Below are positions 52,188-61,148 of a stretch of DNA of 64,000 nucleotides, one piece after another (the first letter of the stretch is position 1; every line of letters begins with the position of its first letter). The DNA is from CAYTGR01 sp964437445 (lineage in GTDB: Bacteria; Chloroflexota; Anaerolineae; B4-G1; SLSP01). The translations under genes were made by a program, and so were the position numbers. The stretch spans positions 62,001-126,000 of the forward strand of contig CAYTGR010000003.1 of the NCBI GenBank assembly GCA_964437445.1, given 5' to 3'. The notes beneath the pieces are model-generated. The model was not told the DNA's origin. It saw only the letters and a program-made list of their open reading frames with translations, and ran no database searches.

Positions 52188-53117
52188 ATGGCAGCGCTAC
52201 CGCCTTCACCTGCTCGTTCCGTTTGCCAGACCTCGGCCCTGACCAAGTTCTACGGCAAACGCCGGGGCGTCCTTGATCTGAACCTGGAAGTCCGCCAGGG
52301 TGAGATTTTCGGCTACCTGGGCCCCAACGGGGCCGGGAAGACCACAACCATCCGCCTGTTGCTGGATTTCATCCGGCCTTCCGGCGGGCGCGCGACCCTC
52401 TGGGGGCTGGACGCGCACCGCGAGAGCCAGGCCATCCGGCGGCGCGTGGGCTATCTCCCCGGCGAACTGGCGCTCTACGACCGGCTGACAGGGCAGGAGT
52501 TGCTCCATTATCTGGCGAATCTGCGCGGCGGCGTGACCTGGTCCTACGTGGAGGCGCTGGCCCGCCGCCTGGAGTGCGATCTCTCCCGGCCGATCCGCAC
52601 GCTCTCGCGCGGCAACAAGCAGAAGCTGGGGCTGCTCCAGGCGCTGATGCACCGGCCTGAGCTGCTGATCCTGGACGAGCCGACCAGCGGGCTGGACCCG
52701 TTGATGCAGCAGGAGTTCTACCGGCTGCTGGCCGAAGTCCGCGCCGAGGGGCGCACGGTTTTTCTTTCCTCGCACAATTTGCCGGAAGTGGAGCGGATCT
52801 GCGACCGGGTGGGGATCATCCGCGAGGGGCGGCTGATCGCCGTGGAAGAGGTGGCTGCGCTCAAGGCGCGCGCGTTGCGGCGGCTGGAGCTGCATTTCGC
52901 CGCGCCGGTGCCGGAGGCCGCCTTTGCGCGGCTGGAGGGCGTGCGCGACGTGCGCGTGGAGGGGACGACGCTGCACTGCACCATCAGCGGCCGCGTGGAT
53001 GCTGTCATCAAAGCGGCCGCTCAGTTTGAGGTGGTGAACATCGTCAGCCACGAGCCGGGGCTGGAAGAGATCTTCCTGGCTTATTACACGCCGGAAAAGG
53101 TGAGTGGAGAGCCGTGA
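52188..53117 (+). CDS. ABC-2 type transporter ATPase
   Basis: 309 residues from ATG 52,188 (GAGGAGG before it); an ATG at 52,164 overlapping the prior stop is possible. Walker A GPNGAGKTT, signature LSRGNKQKL, Walker B LLILDEPTSGLD and the H-loop SSHNLPEVE are intact. The C-terminal part carries the regulatory-like segment usual for exporters of drugs or lipids. It pairs with the membrane gene that follows about 60 bp later. Confidence 0.93.
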   Translation: MAALPPSPARSVCQTSALTKFYGKRRGVLDLNLEVRQGEIFGYLGPNGAGKTTTIRLLLDFIRPSGGRATLWGLDAHRESQAIRRRVGYLPGELALYDRLTGQELLHYLANLRGGVTWSYVEALARRLECDLSRPIRTLSRGNKQKLGLLQALMHRPELLILDEPTSGLDPLMQQEFYRLLAEVRAEGRTVFLSSHNLPEVERICDRVGIIREGRLIAVEEVAALKARALRRLELHFAAPVPEAAFARLEGVRDVRVEGTTLHCTISGRVDAVIKAAAQFEVVNIVSHEPGLEEIFLAYYTPEKVSGEP

Positions 53118-53130
53118 GCAGGTGGAGACG

Positions 53131-53151
53131 GCGCTGAAGCGCCTTACTACG
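53131..53151. repeat. Palindrome of the CTRAAG/YACTAC family
   Basis: GGCGCTGAAGCGCC then TTACTAC in the short spacer between the ABC ATPase and the permease gene. Confidence 0.6.
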
Positions 53152-53176
53152 AACATGCTATTTAAGGGAGTGTCCT

Positions 53177-53977
53177 ATGTTGCGAACAGTGATGCTCAAG
53201 ACGCTGCGCGATCACTGGCGGGCGCTGCTCTGGTGGGCGGTGGGCCTGGTGGGATTGGCGGTCTATCTGGTGCTGCTCTATCCCGGCATCCGCGATACCC
53301 CCGGCTATAACGAGCTGCTCAATGCCATGCCAGAGGCGCTGCTCAAGACGATGGTGGGCGAGTATCCCGATTTTGCCTCGCCTACCGGCTATCTCAACAG
53401 CAGCCTGTTCTTCATGGCGGCCCCTTTGCTCTTCATCATTTTCACCCTTACTTTTGATGGCGGGATGATCGCCGGCGAGGAGGAACGCGGCACGCTGGAG
53501 TTGTTGCTGGCTTATCCGCTCCCGCGCTGGCGGGTGGTGCTGGAGAAGTTTGCCGCTCTGGTCCTTACCACGGGGGCGCTGACGGCGGTTTTCTGGCTTA
53601 GCCTGGTGGTGGGGATGCCGCTGGTGGAGATGGAAGTGTCGCCGGGCAAGGTGGGGGCGGTGATGGTTAATCTGGCGCTCTTAGGGTTGCTGTTTGGCGC
53701 GCTGACGCTGGCGCTGGGCTGCGCAACCGGCAAGCAGGGGCTCAGCGCCGGCGTCTCCGCCACCCTGGCAGTGGCGGCTTACTTTATCAACTCGCTGGCG
53801 CCGGTGGTGGAGGCGTTGGAGCCTTACCGCCGCTTCTCGCCCTTTTACCACTACATTGGCCGCGATCCGCTGGTCAACGGGCTGGACCTGGGCAACGTGG
53901 CCGTCCTGCTGGGGCTGACAGGGGTCTGTCTGGTAGCCGCGCTGCTGGCGTTTGAGCGGCGCGATCTGGCGGTTTAG
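53177..53977 (+). CDS. ABC-2 type permease
   Basis: 266 residues with six membrane segments: a first helix at about 18-38, the EEERGTLELLLAYPLPRWRVV coupling loop at about 99-119, and helices in the second half. This is the ABC2_membrane_3 arrangement. It forms the exporter with the ATPase upstream. Cargo unknown. AAGGGAG lies before the ATG. Confidence 0.88.
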   Translation: MLRTVMLKTLRDHWRALLWWAVGLVGLAVYLVLLYPGIRDTPGYNELLNAMPEALLKTMVGEYPDFASPTGYLNSSLFFMAAPLLFIIFTLTFDGGMIAGEEERGTLELLLAYPLPRWRVVLEKFAALVLTTGALTAVFWLSLVVGMPLVEMEVSPGKVGAVMVNLALLGLLFGALTLALGCATGKQGLSAGVSATLAVAAYFINSLAPVVEALEPYRRFSPFYHYIGRDPLVNGLDLGNVAVLLGLTGVCLVAALLAFERRDLAV

Positions 53978-53986
53978 AGGTGCGGG

Positions 53987-54985
53987 TTGGAGAGTCAAGC
54001 GAGTCAAATAGAGTCGTTAGCGGCCGTCCGGTTGGTACTGCCGACGCCGTTTGCGGTGGGGCCGGTCAACGTTTATCTTTTAGACGGGGCTGAGCTCACC
54101 TTAGTGGACGCCGGACCCGATACGGGTGAGGCGCTGGCAGCGCTGGAAGCCGGATTGGCTGCGCACGGTCACACATTGGCGGACCTGCGCCACATCATCA
54201 TCACCCATGCTCACCCCGATCACTATGGCCTGGCGGCCCGGCTCGCGGTCCTCTCCGGCGCGCGGGTCTATTGCCACCCGCTCAGCCGGGGTGTAATCAC
54301 CGCCGACCCTGCCGATCTGACGCAACGGCGCGCCTGGTACGGTGAGTGGCTGCACCGGGCCGGCTTACCCCACCCGTTGCAAGCTCAGCTGCTCGGTCTG
54401 TTTCGCACCCTGCGTGACCAGCAGGGAGTGCCGGCCGGTTGTTTGGTGGAGATCAACGACGGAGACAGGCTGTTAGTGGGGGACCGCGAGTGGCAGGTGT
54501 GGCACACGCCGGGGCACGCTCAGGGCCATCTTTGCCTCTATCACCGGCCCAGTGGGACGCTCCTGGCCGGTGACCATCTGCTGCGTGACATTACCCCCAA
54601 TCCCAGCGTGGAGCCCCCCTGGCCCGGCAGTTCTGAGCGGCCGCGCAGCTTGCTCCAATACTTTCAATCCCTGGAGCGCCTGGCTGCTCTGGAAATCACG
54701 ACGGTCTGGCCAGGACACGGTGAGCCGATCTACCACTACCGGACTCACACCGAGGGGTTGACCGGCTTTCATCGCCAGCGTGCGGATGAGATTGCGGCGC
54801 TGCTGGCCGGCGAGCCGCAGACCGTCTATCAGCTGACCCGGCGTTTCTTCCCTGCGTTGCAACAGTTTGATCTCTTTCTGGGGCTGGCCGAGGTGGTCGC
54901 CCATTTAGATTTGTTGGAAGCGGCCGGGAGAGTGCAGGTGGCAGTCACTGATGGGGTGCTGTGGTACTGCCTGGCGAGCCAGTAG
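53987..54985 (+). CDS. Metallo-beta-lactamase-fold hydrolase
   Basis: 332 residues from TTG 53,987, placed 9 bases after the permease stop and behind AGAGGT. Signature ITHAHPDHYG (H74, H76, D78, H79) plus HTPGHAQGH, LAGDHLL and WPGHGEPIY complete the usual set of metal ligands. It has a C-terminal helical extension with a winged-helix look (ALLAGEPQTVYQLTRRFFP), as in hydroxyacylglutathione hydrolase-like and LACTB2-like proteins. It probably hydrolyses a thioester or ester; the substrate is unknown. Confidence 0.88.
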   Translation: MESQASQIESLAAVRLVLPTPFAVGPVNVYLLDGAELTLVDAGPDTGEALAALEAGLAAHGHTLADLRHIIITHAHPDHYGLAARLAVLSGARVYCHPLSRGVITADPADLTQRRAWYGEWLHRAGLPHPLQAQLLGLFRTLRDQQGVPAGCLVEINDGDRLLVGDREWQVWHTPGHAQGHLCLYHRPSGTLLAGDHLLRDITPNPSVEPPWPGSSERPRSLLQYFQSLERLAALEITTVWPGHGEPIYHYRTHTEGLTGFHRQRADEIAALLAGEPQTVYQLTRRFFPALQQFDLFLGLAEVVAHLDLLEAAGRVQVAVTDGVLWYCLASQ

Positions 54986-55027
54986 CCCTGATGCGGATCT
55001 TCTCATCCTGGCGGGCCCGACGAACCT

Positions 55028-55066
55028 GAGGGGATTTTGGGCGCGCTGCGCGCCCAAAATCCCCTC
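55028..55066. terminator. 18-bp perfect bidirectional hairpin
   Basis: GAGGGGATTTTGGGCGCG (55,028-55,045) and its exact complement at 55,049-55,066 with a CTG loop, between convergent genes. Confidence 0.85.
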
Positions 55067-55111
55067 TCACTTTCTTTATCCGCAACCCCGGGCCGGTTGC
55101 CGGGTGGAAAA

Positions 55112-58027
55112 TCAGTGGTTCCGCAACACCAGCGGCAGGTAGAGCTTGTGACTGGCGGCTAAGGTGAACTCGGTGAAGTGGTTGGCCACCAGCGTCGCCC
55201 GGTTGGCGCGGGTATCAATGCCGCATCCCAGACAGGGTAGCAGATTTTGCCACCCACCGTTGTGCCAGTACAGGAGCCGTAGCGTCTCCTCCCCCACCCC
55301 CAACGGGCGGAAATCGTCCTCGGTATAGGTCAGCACCAGCGTGTAGGGCAGCAGGAATTGGGTCACCGGGTTCCCGTTGCCATCGGTAGCGATCAACGTG
55401 AAGGGGAAAATGTGGAAGCCGGCCAGCGGTCTGGAGCCGGCCCAGTAGCGGGTGTAGGTCAGGGTGATGGTGCGGGTCAGACTGCCGCTGGGGAATTGCA
55501 CGCGAAAGTCGCCCAGCGGCCCGATGAGAGTGCCGCCCCCGGTGCCGATGGTCCCGGTGACCGGCGGTTCGGTGATCGGCACATAGCCGCTGGCGGCCGT
55601 GGCGAGCTTCTCGGTGCCGCCGAAGAAGCAGATCACTTCGCGCGGCGTGTCGTTGCTGCGCGCCAACAGCCCGGAGAAATCGCCGGCCTGGCTGACCCAG
55701 AGCACTTTGAGCGTGGCAGGCAGGAACCGCCGCACGGGACCGGCGATCCCTTCGGCCATGACCCATAGTCCTTTTTCTTCGTAATAGGTGGGATCAAATT
55801 TGAGCACGCCGCGGACCCGCACCCCGTCACGGGTATTTTCGGCGGTGCAGGTGATCCCGGTGCGCTCCATGACGCGCGCTTCCACCCGCACGCCGCCCAA
55901 CGGCTGGAATTCCAGGTGGAGCTGGCGGGTGAGCGGTAGCGTGGGGTTCTTCAACTCGCGCTCGGTCTGCGCCAGTATGTCCACCCAGGAGGTGGTGCCC
56001 GGTTCGGGGTCGGGGCCAGGCCCGTGCGGCTTGATGATGATGGGGATCTCGCGCACCTCGCCGGGGCCTAAGGTCAGCCCCAGCTGGCCACCGTTGATGT
56101 CCAGGTCCCAGGTCGGGGAAAGGTGGGAGATGTAGCCGAGCCGGAAATATTGGGAGCTGGTAGTATTGTCATTGCGCAACCGGATGATGTGATCGTACTG
56201 CGCGCCCTCATCCGCCGGGTCTACGGCCTGGAAGTAATCAATGTTCTCCTGTTCCTCGTTGCCGTCCTGGTTGCCCAGCACCGTTTCGCCTGTGACCGGG
56301 TCCATCCGCACCCGCACGCAGGTGTGGAAGTAGAAATTCCCGGCGGCCAGCTGCTCCGGCGTCGGCGTGAAGTCCGGCGTCCACTCCCAGTAGACGTCGG
56401 TGTAGCCGCCCGGCGCGATGTTCGCCAGCCCTGGGAACTGAGCCGAGGTCACGCTGCCCAGGTTGAGGAAGCCGTTAGCGCCGTTGATCCCCAGGCCGGG
56501 CGGGTCGGTGATGTCAAAGTAGACTTTGACGTTGGAGGCAGTCTGCGCACCGACGTTGCGGATGCGCGCGTAGAGCCGGTTGAGCTGCCCCACGGTGGGA
56601 TCGTCGCCGTTGCCGCGCGGGACGGTGTCGCCGAAAGTGGAGTTCCACGTGCCGTAGCGGTAAGTCCCGTAGCCGTTGACCGGGCTATCCACCCAGATGT
56701 CGGTCGTCTCCCAGGTGTTGCCCGGCTGCGAGCGCCACGGGCTGATCATCACGTCGGGCTTGAAAGCGCCGTCACCGTAAGTGATGTACACGGTGTAGAA
56801 ATCACCGGGGTCAGCGCCTGGATCACACTGGACGATGTTGATCGTCACGCCGTCGCCGGTGTAGGTCTGTCCGCAATGCCAGAGCCGGTCGCTGTTGCCG
56901 CCCTGGCCCTTGAGCTCCACCCAGCGCAGGCAAGTCCCGGTGGGGGCACAGTCGTTGAGGCTGGGGTTGCCGCCCTCCATCACCCGCTCAATCAAGACGC
57001 CCTCGTCGGGGATGCCGTTGGGCGTGTAGAAGCCGTTCAGCTCGTCGCCCAATACCTTCCGCCGGACACTGATCATGTAGTAGAGGTTGTCGGTGACGTA
57101 GGCCCGCACGGCCTGGACGTTGGGTTTCTCGCTGGGATTGTATTCCATCGCCCAGATCTCCAGCCGCCCGCCGCCGACCCCCGCCCCGGGCGGCCCCACG
57201 GCCGATGAGACCGTGTAATCCACATACTTGTAGGTTGGCATCCAGCCGGGGAAGGCCATGGTCCCCAGCTTCTCAAAGACGCCGGTCTGACCGGGGTAGT
57301 TGGCGTCCATCAGCTCAAAGGCGCTGTTGTAGTTGCTGGGGTGGGCCGGGCCGCCCTGCTGGAAAGCGTGGCCGATCTCATGCGCCCAGCGGCCCCAGAC
57401 CTGGACGTCGGTGTCGCCGGGATTTTCGCTGAAGATGGCGCAGCCGACCGTTTTGACCGGTCCCCCTGACCCCATGTGCAGGCTGCACGTGCTGGCCCCC
57501 TGGCCCCGGTGGAACTGCGCGGGGTTGGTCTCGGCCATGACGACCAGGACGGCATCCACGTTGTTCCAGTTCAGACCGGCCGGAGCGTGGTTAATCGCAT
57601 CATCCAGCACTTTCCAGAACTTGCCGCCGCTTGAGAGATCGCCGGTGGCATAGTCGTCTATGTAAGCGCTGCGGTTGTCGGGCAGCTGGTAGAGCGAGGA
57701 GACGGTGTAGGTAATGCTGATCTTGTTGTACGAGGTGTTGCGCCAGAGCTGATCCAGGAGCACAAATAAGCCCTCTACCTGGGCCTGCGTGTAGCGCGAG
57801 GTGGCCGTGTAATCGTGGAAGTAGACGCGCAACACCATCACTTTCTTGGGGCCGAGCACGTCGCCCTGCGGTGCGAGCGCCGCCGCCGGAGCCGCTGCCG
57901 GGGAAGCCGCGGCGGCACCGGCCTCGGTCGCTGCCGGGGTGGGAGGCCGGCTTAACAGCAGAAACCCTCCTAACGCGATGAGCGCCAGGAGCCATACCCA
58001 ACGGGTGCGCAACCGTTGAACGGCCAT
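55112..58027 (-). CDS. Secreted HExxH metalloprotease (M6-like) with YLPLVLR C-terminus
   Basis: 971 residues. Signal peptide (about 9-28), then an Ala/Pro-rich stretch to about 55. A zinc protease domain runs from about 60 to 350, with the motif HEIGH (H216, E217, H220) in WGRWAHEIGHAF and a likely Met-turn at FELMDANY (M240). It resembles the M6/gametolysin type of metzincin. Further beta domains follow (e.g. GVRVEARVMERTGITCTA), and the last residues are SHKLYLPLVLRNH. Exported and probably anchored or processed at the C-terminus. Upstream spacer is long with no clear promoter on this strand. Confidence 0.85.
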   Translation of the reverse strand: MAVQRLRTRWVWLLALIALGGFLLLSRPPTPAATEAGAAAASPAAAPAAALAPQGDVLGPKKVMVLRVYFHDYTATSRYTQAQVEGLFVLLDQLWRNTSYNKISITYTVSSLYQLPDNRSAYIDDYATGDLSSGGKFWKVLDDAINHAPAGLNWNNVDAVLVVMAETNPAQFHRGQGASTCSLHMGSGGPVKTVGCAIFSENPGDTDVQVWGRWAHEIGHAFQQGGPAHPSNYNSAFELMDANYPGQTGVFEKLGTMAFPGWMPTYKYVDYTVSSAVGPPGAGVGGGRLEIWAMEYNPSEKPNVQAVRAYVTDNLYYMISVRRKVLGDELNGFYTPNGIPDEGVLIERVMEGGNPSLNDCAPTGTCLRWVELKGQGGNSDRLWHCGQTYTGDGVTINIVQCDPGADPGDFYTVYITYGDGAFKPDVMISPWRSQPGNTWETTDIWVDSPVNGYGTYRYGTWNSTFGDTVPRGNGDDPTVGQLNRLYARIRNVGAQTASNVKVYFDITDPPGLGINGANGFLNLGSVTSAQFPGLANIAPGGYTDVYWEWTPDFTPTPEQLAAGNFYFHTCVRVRMDPVTGETVLGNQDGNEEQENIDYFQAVDPADEGAQYDHIIRLRNDNTTSSQYFRLGYISHLSPTWDLDINGGQLGLTLGPGEVREIPIIIKPHGPGPDPEPGTTSWVDILAQTERELKNPTLPLTRQLHLEFQPLGGVRVEARVMERTGITCTAENTRDGVRVRGVLKFDPTYYEEKGLWVMAEGIAGPVRRFLPATLKVLWVSQAGDFSGLLARSNDTPREVICFFGGTEKLATAASGYVPITEPPVTGTIGTGGGTLIGPLGDFRVQFPSGSLTRTITLTYTRYWAGSRPLAGFHIFPFTLIATDGNGNPVTQFLLPYTLVLTYTEDDFRPLGVGEETLRLLYWHNGGWQNLLPCLGCGIDTRANRATLVANHFTEFTLAASHKLYLPLVLRNH

Positions 58028-58401
58028 GGTTATCCTCCCTTCCTAAAAAATAATCTTACGCGATACTGGTGGATTACTGATTAGCTCGCCTCAGTGGCTA
58101 CCGGTCGCTGATCAGGGTCACGTCTGTTGATGACCGCTGACCCCAGACCGCAGACTACCTTATTTTGACCGCCGGTGGTCTGTAATCAGTCGTCTATGGC
58201 GATGCAGGCGGTAACTTGGGTGAGCTAACAGAAACCAAACAAGGGTTAGGAGAGAAGAGCGTTGAGGGCAGCTCAAGAACAGAGACCAGGCCGTGAAAGT
58301 CTATTGTTATCGTATCATATATCCTGTTGGGGGTCAATAGGAAGAATTATGTGGTGGATTTTGCGCGCAGAGAAGGGGAGCGTGAAGTTTTTGCCCTCAT
58401 C

Positions 58402-58429
58402 TTGACGATTAGAATGTTAGTTCTATAAT
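58402..58429 (+). promoter_or_regulatory. Near-consensus sigma-70 promoter for the SnoaL/APH/ICMT operon
   Basis: TTGACG (58,402-58,407), 16-base spacer, TATAAT (58,424-58,429). The leader to the first gene would be about 185 bases and includes the octamer array. Confidence 0.75.
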
Positions 58430-58560
58430 GGAAGGGATGATAATGCATGAATGTCGGCAAGACAAGGTAAATTCGTGTATTCGTGGACGGCCGGCAACTT
58501 TCAACTTGGTGACATGGCATGTTTGGTAGTTCAAGCTGCCATCCGCACTACACGGCCCGC

Positions 58561-58608
58561 GTAAACAGGTAAACAGGTAAACAGGTAAACAGGTAAACAG
58601 GTAAACAG
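58561..58608. repeat. Octamer tandem array (GTAAACAG) x 6
   Basis: Six perfect copies of GTAAACAG, ending right where the ribosome-binding site AGGAAGGAAAG begins. Copy-number change would alter the leader just upstream of the start at 58,621. Confidence 0.9.
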
Positions 58609-58620
58609 GAAGGAAAGACT

Positions 58621-59469
58621 ATGGCTACTACGGTTGAAGAAGTTATTCTTGCACTTGAACAAGGCGCTATGGAACGCTGGCGCCAGGGAGATCCCTGGGG
58701 CTTTGTGGAGCTCAGCGCTGAGGACATCACCTATGTGGATCCTGGCCTGACCCGGCCCATCGTCGGCCTGGAGGAGTTGGGGGCCTACATGAAGCAGCTG
58801 GCGGGGCAGGTTTATTACCAGCGCTCGGAATTCATGGATCCCCGGGTCGTAGTCGTCGGGGATGCGGCGGTGCTGTCGTATAACTATCGCTCATCGGTCG
58901 TCACGCCGGAAGGGACGGTCACCAGCCAGACTCCCTGGAACGCGACAGAGGTCTACTTCCGGCGAGCGGGCCAGTGGAAGATTGTGCATACCCACTGGTC
59001 TTATCTCCGGCACCGGCTCCCTGAGAGCGTGGAAATCCCCGTGCCGGTGCAGATGTCCCGGCGGGAATACGAAGGGGTGTTGGGCGAGGTCATGGCGCTG
59101 GAAGCGGCGGCGATGGAGCGGTGGCGCAAGGGAGACCCGTGGGGATTCCTGGAGATCAGCGCGCCGGAGGTGACGTACTTTGACACGGGGACGCCCCAGC
59201 GGTTGAACGGCCGGGAGGTCCTGCGAGCCGAGTACGCGCAGCGGGAAGGGAAGATCTTCTACGACGTGATGGATTTCATCGCCCCGCGGGTCCAGGTCTG
59301 CGGAGACCTGGCGGTGTTGACCTACCGGTTTTTGTCCACGTGGCTGAACCCGGACGGCTCGGTTTCGCACCGGACGCCCTGGAACTGCACCGAGGTCTTC
59401 GTGCGCATGGCAGGCCCATGGCGGATTATCCACACCCACTGGTCGTTCATCAGGGGCGAACGGTTGTGA
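58621..59469 (+). CDS. Tandem-duplicated SnoaL/DUF4440-like protein
   Basis: 282 residues in two homologous halves of about 140. The first begins ERWRQGDPWGFVELSAEDITYVDP and ends WKIVHTHWSYLRH; the second begins MERWRKGDPWGFLEISAPEVTYFDT and ends WRIIHTHWSFIRG. Each half has the SnoaL-like cone fold of nuclear transport factor 2-like enzymes. Such proteins are often small isomerases or hydrolases or inactive binding modules. The conserved WxIxHTHWS in both halves may line the pocket. First gene of an operon with an APH-like kinase. Confidence 0.85.
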   Translation: MATTVEEVILALEQGAMERWRQGDPWGFVELSAEDITYVDPGLTRPIVGLEELGAYMKQLAGQVYYQRSEFMDPRVVVVGDAAVLSYNYRSSVVTPEGTVTSQTPWNATEVYFRRAGQWKIVHTHWSYLRHRLPESVEIPVPVQMSRREYEGVLGEVMALEAAAMERWRKGDPWGFLEISAPEVTYFDTGTPQRLNGREVLRAEYAQREGKIFYDVMDFIAPRVQVCGDLAVLTYRFLSTWLNPDGSVSHRTPWNCTEVFVRMAGPWRIIHTHWSFIRGERL

Positions 59470-59479
59470 GAGAAGCTCC

Positions 59480-60463
59480 ATGAGCCAGTGGTCCGGCAGC
59501 GAAGAGAATTTTGGTGTCCTTTGTGCGCCCGGCATGGAAACAATTGCCTCACGTGATCTGCTGCTGCAATTGCTACAGCAGACCTTCGGCACTAAGGTTG
59601 AGTTGGTTGACTGTAAGATCGGCAACCAGCATCACGATTATCTTGTTCTACTGGTCCAACTTCGCCATCCTTCTATGGCGGTGGTGATCAAACTTGCCGG
59701 ACCCGCAGCGCCGCTGGCGTGTCCATTTGAACGGACCGCCAGCCTCCATCATCTCATTGCAACCCGGACTACTATCCCGATGCCCGAAGTCCTGGCCGTC
59801 AACATGGCCTATCAAACCTGGCCCTGGCGATATTTCATCAAGACACATATCCCAGGGTTGGAGTGGGCAGAGGCACGGCAAAAGATGAGCCGGGAGGAAT
59901 TGTCCGACGCCTATCAACAGATGGGGAATGCTGTGGCTCAACTACATACAATTCATTTCCCCGCGTTTGGTGAACTCGCTGTGGATGGGAGCGTTCAGGG
60001 GAACGAGCCATACTTCACAACGTTGATAGAACACGCCCGCGCTTCCATCAAGCATGTTCCCTTGCGTGATCTGTTTTTCTCGGTGCTGGAGAAACGGCAG
60101 CATCTTTTCTCGGACATTCGTCAGGCGAGCCTCTGTCACGAAGATCTTCACCAACACAACATCCTCTTTGAACATCGGCAGGGACGGTGGCGCCTGGCCA
60201 CGATTCTGGATTTTGACAAGGCGTGGGCGGGCCATGCAGAGACGGACCTGGCGCGGCTTGATTTGTGGAAAGGCATGACGAGCGACGAGTTTTGGCGCTC
60301 GTATGCGGCCCTCTGTCCCATAGCGCCCCTGTACGAGCAACGGCGTCCTGTTTACCAGTTGCTCTGGTGTCTGGAGTATGCCCGACCTACCGTCGGGCAC
60401 CTCGCAGATACTCAACGTTTGTGCGCGGAACTGGGGCTTCCACGCCTTGAGCGGTTTGAATGA
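59480..60463 (+). CDS. Aminoglycoside-phosphotransferase-family kinase
   Basis: 327 residues. APH/choline kinase fold: the catalytic loop CHEDLHQHNILF near residue 220 (D-L-H-x-x-N) and the metal Asp in ILDFDKAW near 241 are present. The N-lobe holds a Lys-containing strand (AVVIKLAGP). It phosphorylates a hydroxyl on a small molecule; an antibiotic substrate is only one option. It follows the SnoaL protein by 10 bases. Start ATG 59,480 overlaps weak GAGAAG. Confidence 0.88.
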   Translation: MSQWSGSEENFGVLCAPGMETIASRDLLLQLLQQTFGTKVELVDCKIGNQHHDYLVLLVQLRHPSMAVVIKLAGPAAPLACPFERTASLHHLIATRTTIPMPEVLAVNMAYQTWPWRYFIKTHIPGLEWAEARQKMSREELSDAYQQMGNAVAQLHTIHFPAFGELAVDGSVQGNEPYFTTLIEHARASIKHVPLRDLFFSVLEKRQHLFSDIRQASLCHEDLHQHNILFEHRQGRWRLATILDFDKAWAGHAETDLARLDLWKGMTSDEFWRSYAALCPIAPLYEQRRPVYQLLWCLEYARPTVGHLADTQRLCAELGLPRLERFE

Positions 60464-60505
60464 GATGCCAGGCAGTTGGAAGAATAATGAAGGACGTTAA
60501 CCGAA

Positions 60506-61012
60506 ATGTCAACAGATGCTGCACATAAAAGCTGGTGGCAAATCTTTGAGGTGATATTTGGCATTCCTTTCCTTATCGCTATAGGATTGCAATTTTCTGT
60601 GCCTTTCTTACTCCCGCGCGGTTTCCTTACGCCAGTCACTCTCCCTCTGGGGGCTACTCTCATCATCGTTGGCATCACCTTTGCTATCCTGGCGCGGCGG
60701 GAGTTTGCACAACATAACCAGCCGACCGATCCAGGGCATCCTACGAGTCAGGTTATCACTACGGGCGTTTTCTCGATCTCAAGAAACCCTCTCTATCTCG
60801 GCGGTGTTTGCATTCTGGTGGGGATTGCGCTGGTCGTTAATCTTCCCTGGGTCTTGGTACTGCTGGTTCCAGCTTTTGTCGCCTGTCACTACGTTCTGAT
60901 AGTACCAGAAGAAAGATACCTCGCAACGAAGTTCGGCGAGGAATATCGCAGGTACGCCGCGTCAGTCCATCGGTGGATTGGCCGTTCTCCGTCCTCGGGG
61001 AAAACAGCGTGA
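60506..61012 (+). CDS. Isoprenylcysteine carboxyl methyltransferase-like membrane protein
   Basis: 168 residues with four or five membrane helices. The signature at the C-terminal half is RNPLYLGGVCILVGIALVV ... EERYLATKFGEEYRRYAASV, as in the PEMT/ICMT family. In bacteria these are small membrane methyltransferases with unknown or lipid substrates. Last gene of the operon, 42 bp after the APH gene. Confidence 0.88.
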   Translation: MSTDAAHKSWWQIFEVIFGIPFLIAIGLQFSVPFLLPRGFLTPVTLPLGATLIIVGITFAILARREFAQHNQPTDPGHPTSQVITTGVFSISRNPLYLGGVCILVGIALVVNLPWVLVLLVPAFVACHYVLIVPEERYLATKFGEEYRRYAASVHRWIGRSPSSGKTA

Positions 61013-61148
61013 TCTATCTGGGACTGGAGACCTGTACACAAAAACATGCTGCCCGGCATGTCGCTTAGCCGTGAGTCGTTAGCCCTCCAACAACCCTACC
61101 GCGAATGCGAAACCGGCGTCAAGGTGTTGATGCCCTGGGGGGCGCTCT

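Larger units (their letters stand above)
58028..58620. other. 593-bp intergenic stretch
   Basis: No gene over 60 codons. Holds the strong promoter at 58,402-58,429, an ATTCGTG-type repeat near 58,471, a possible 28-codon leader ORF starting near 58,443 close to the predicted transcription start, and the octamer array at 58,561-58,608. The left part should drive the minus-strand protease. Confidence 0.55.

Noticed and set aside
59480..60463. An aminoglycoside-resistance gene
   Set aside because: The APH fold is used for many substrates, and the neighbours are not resistance genes.
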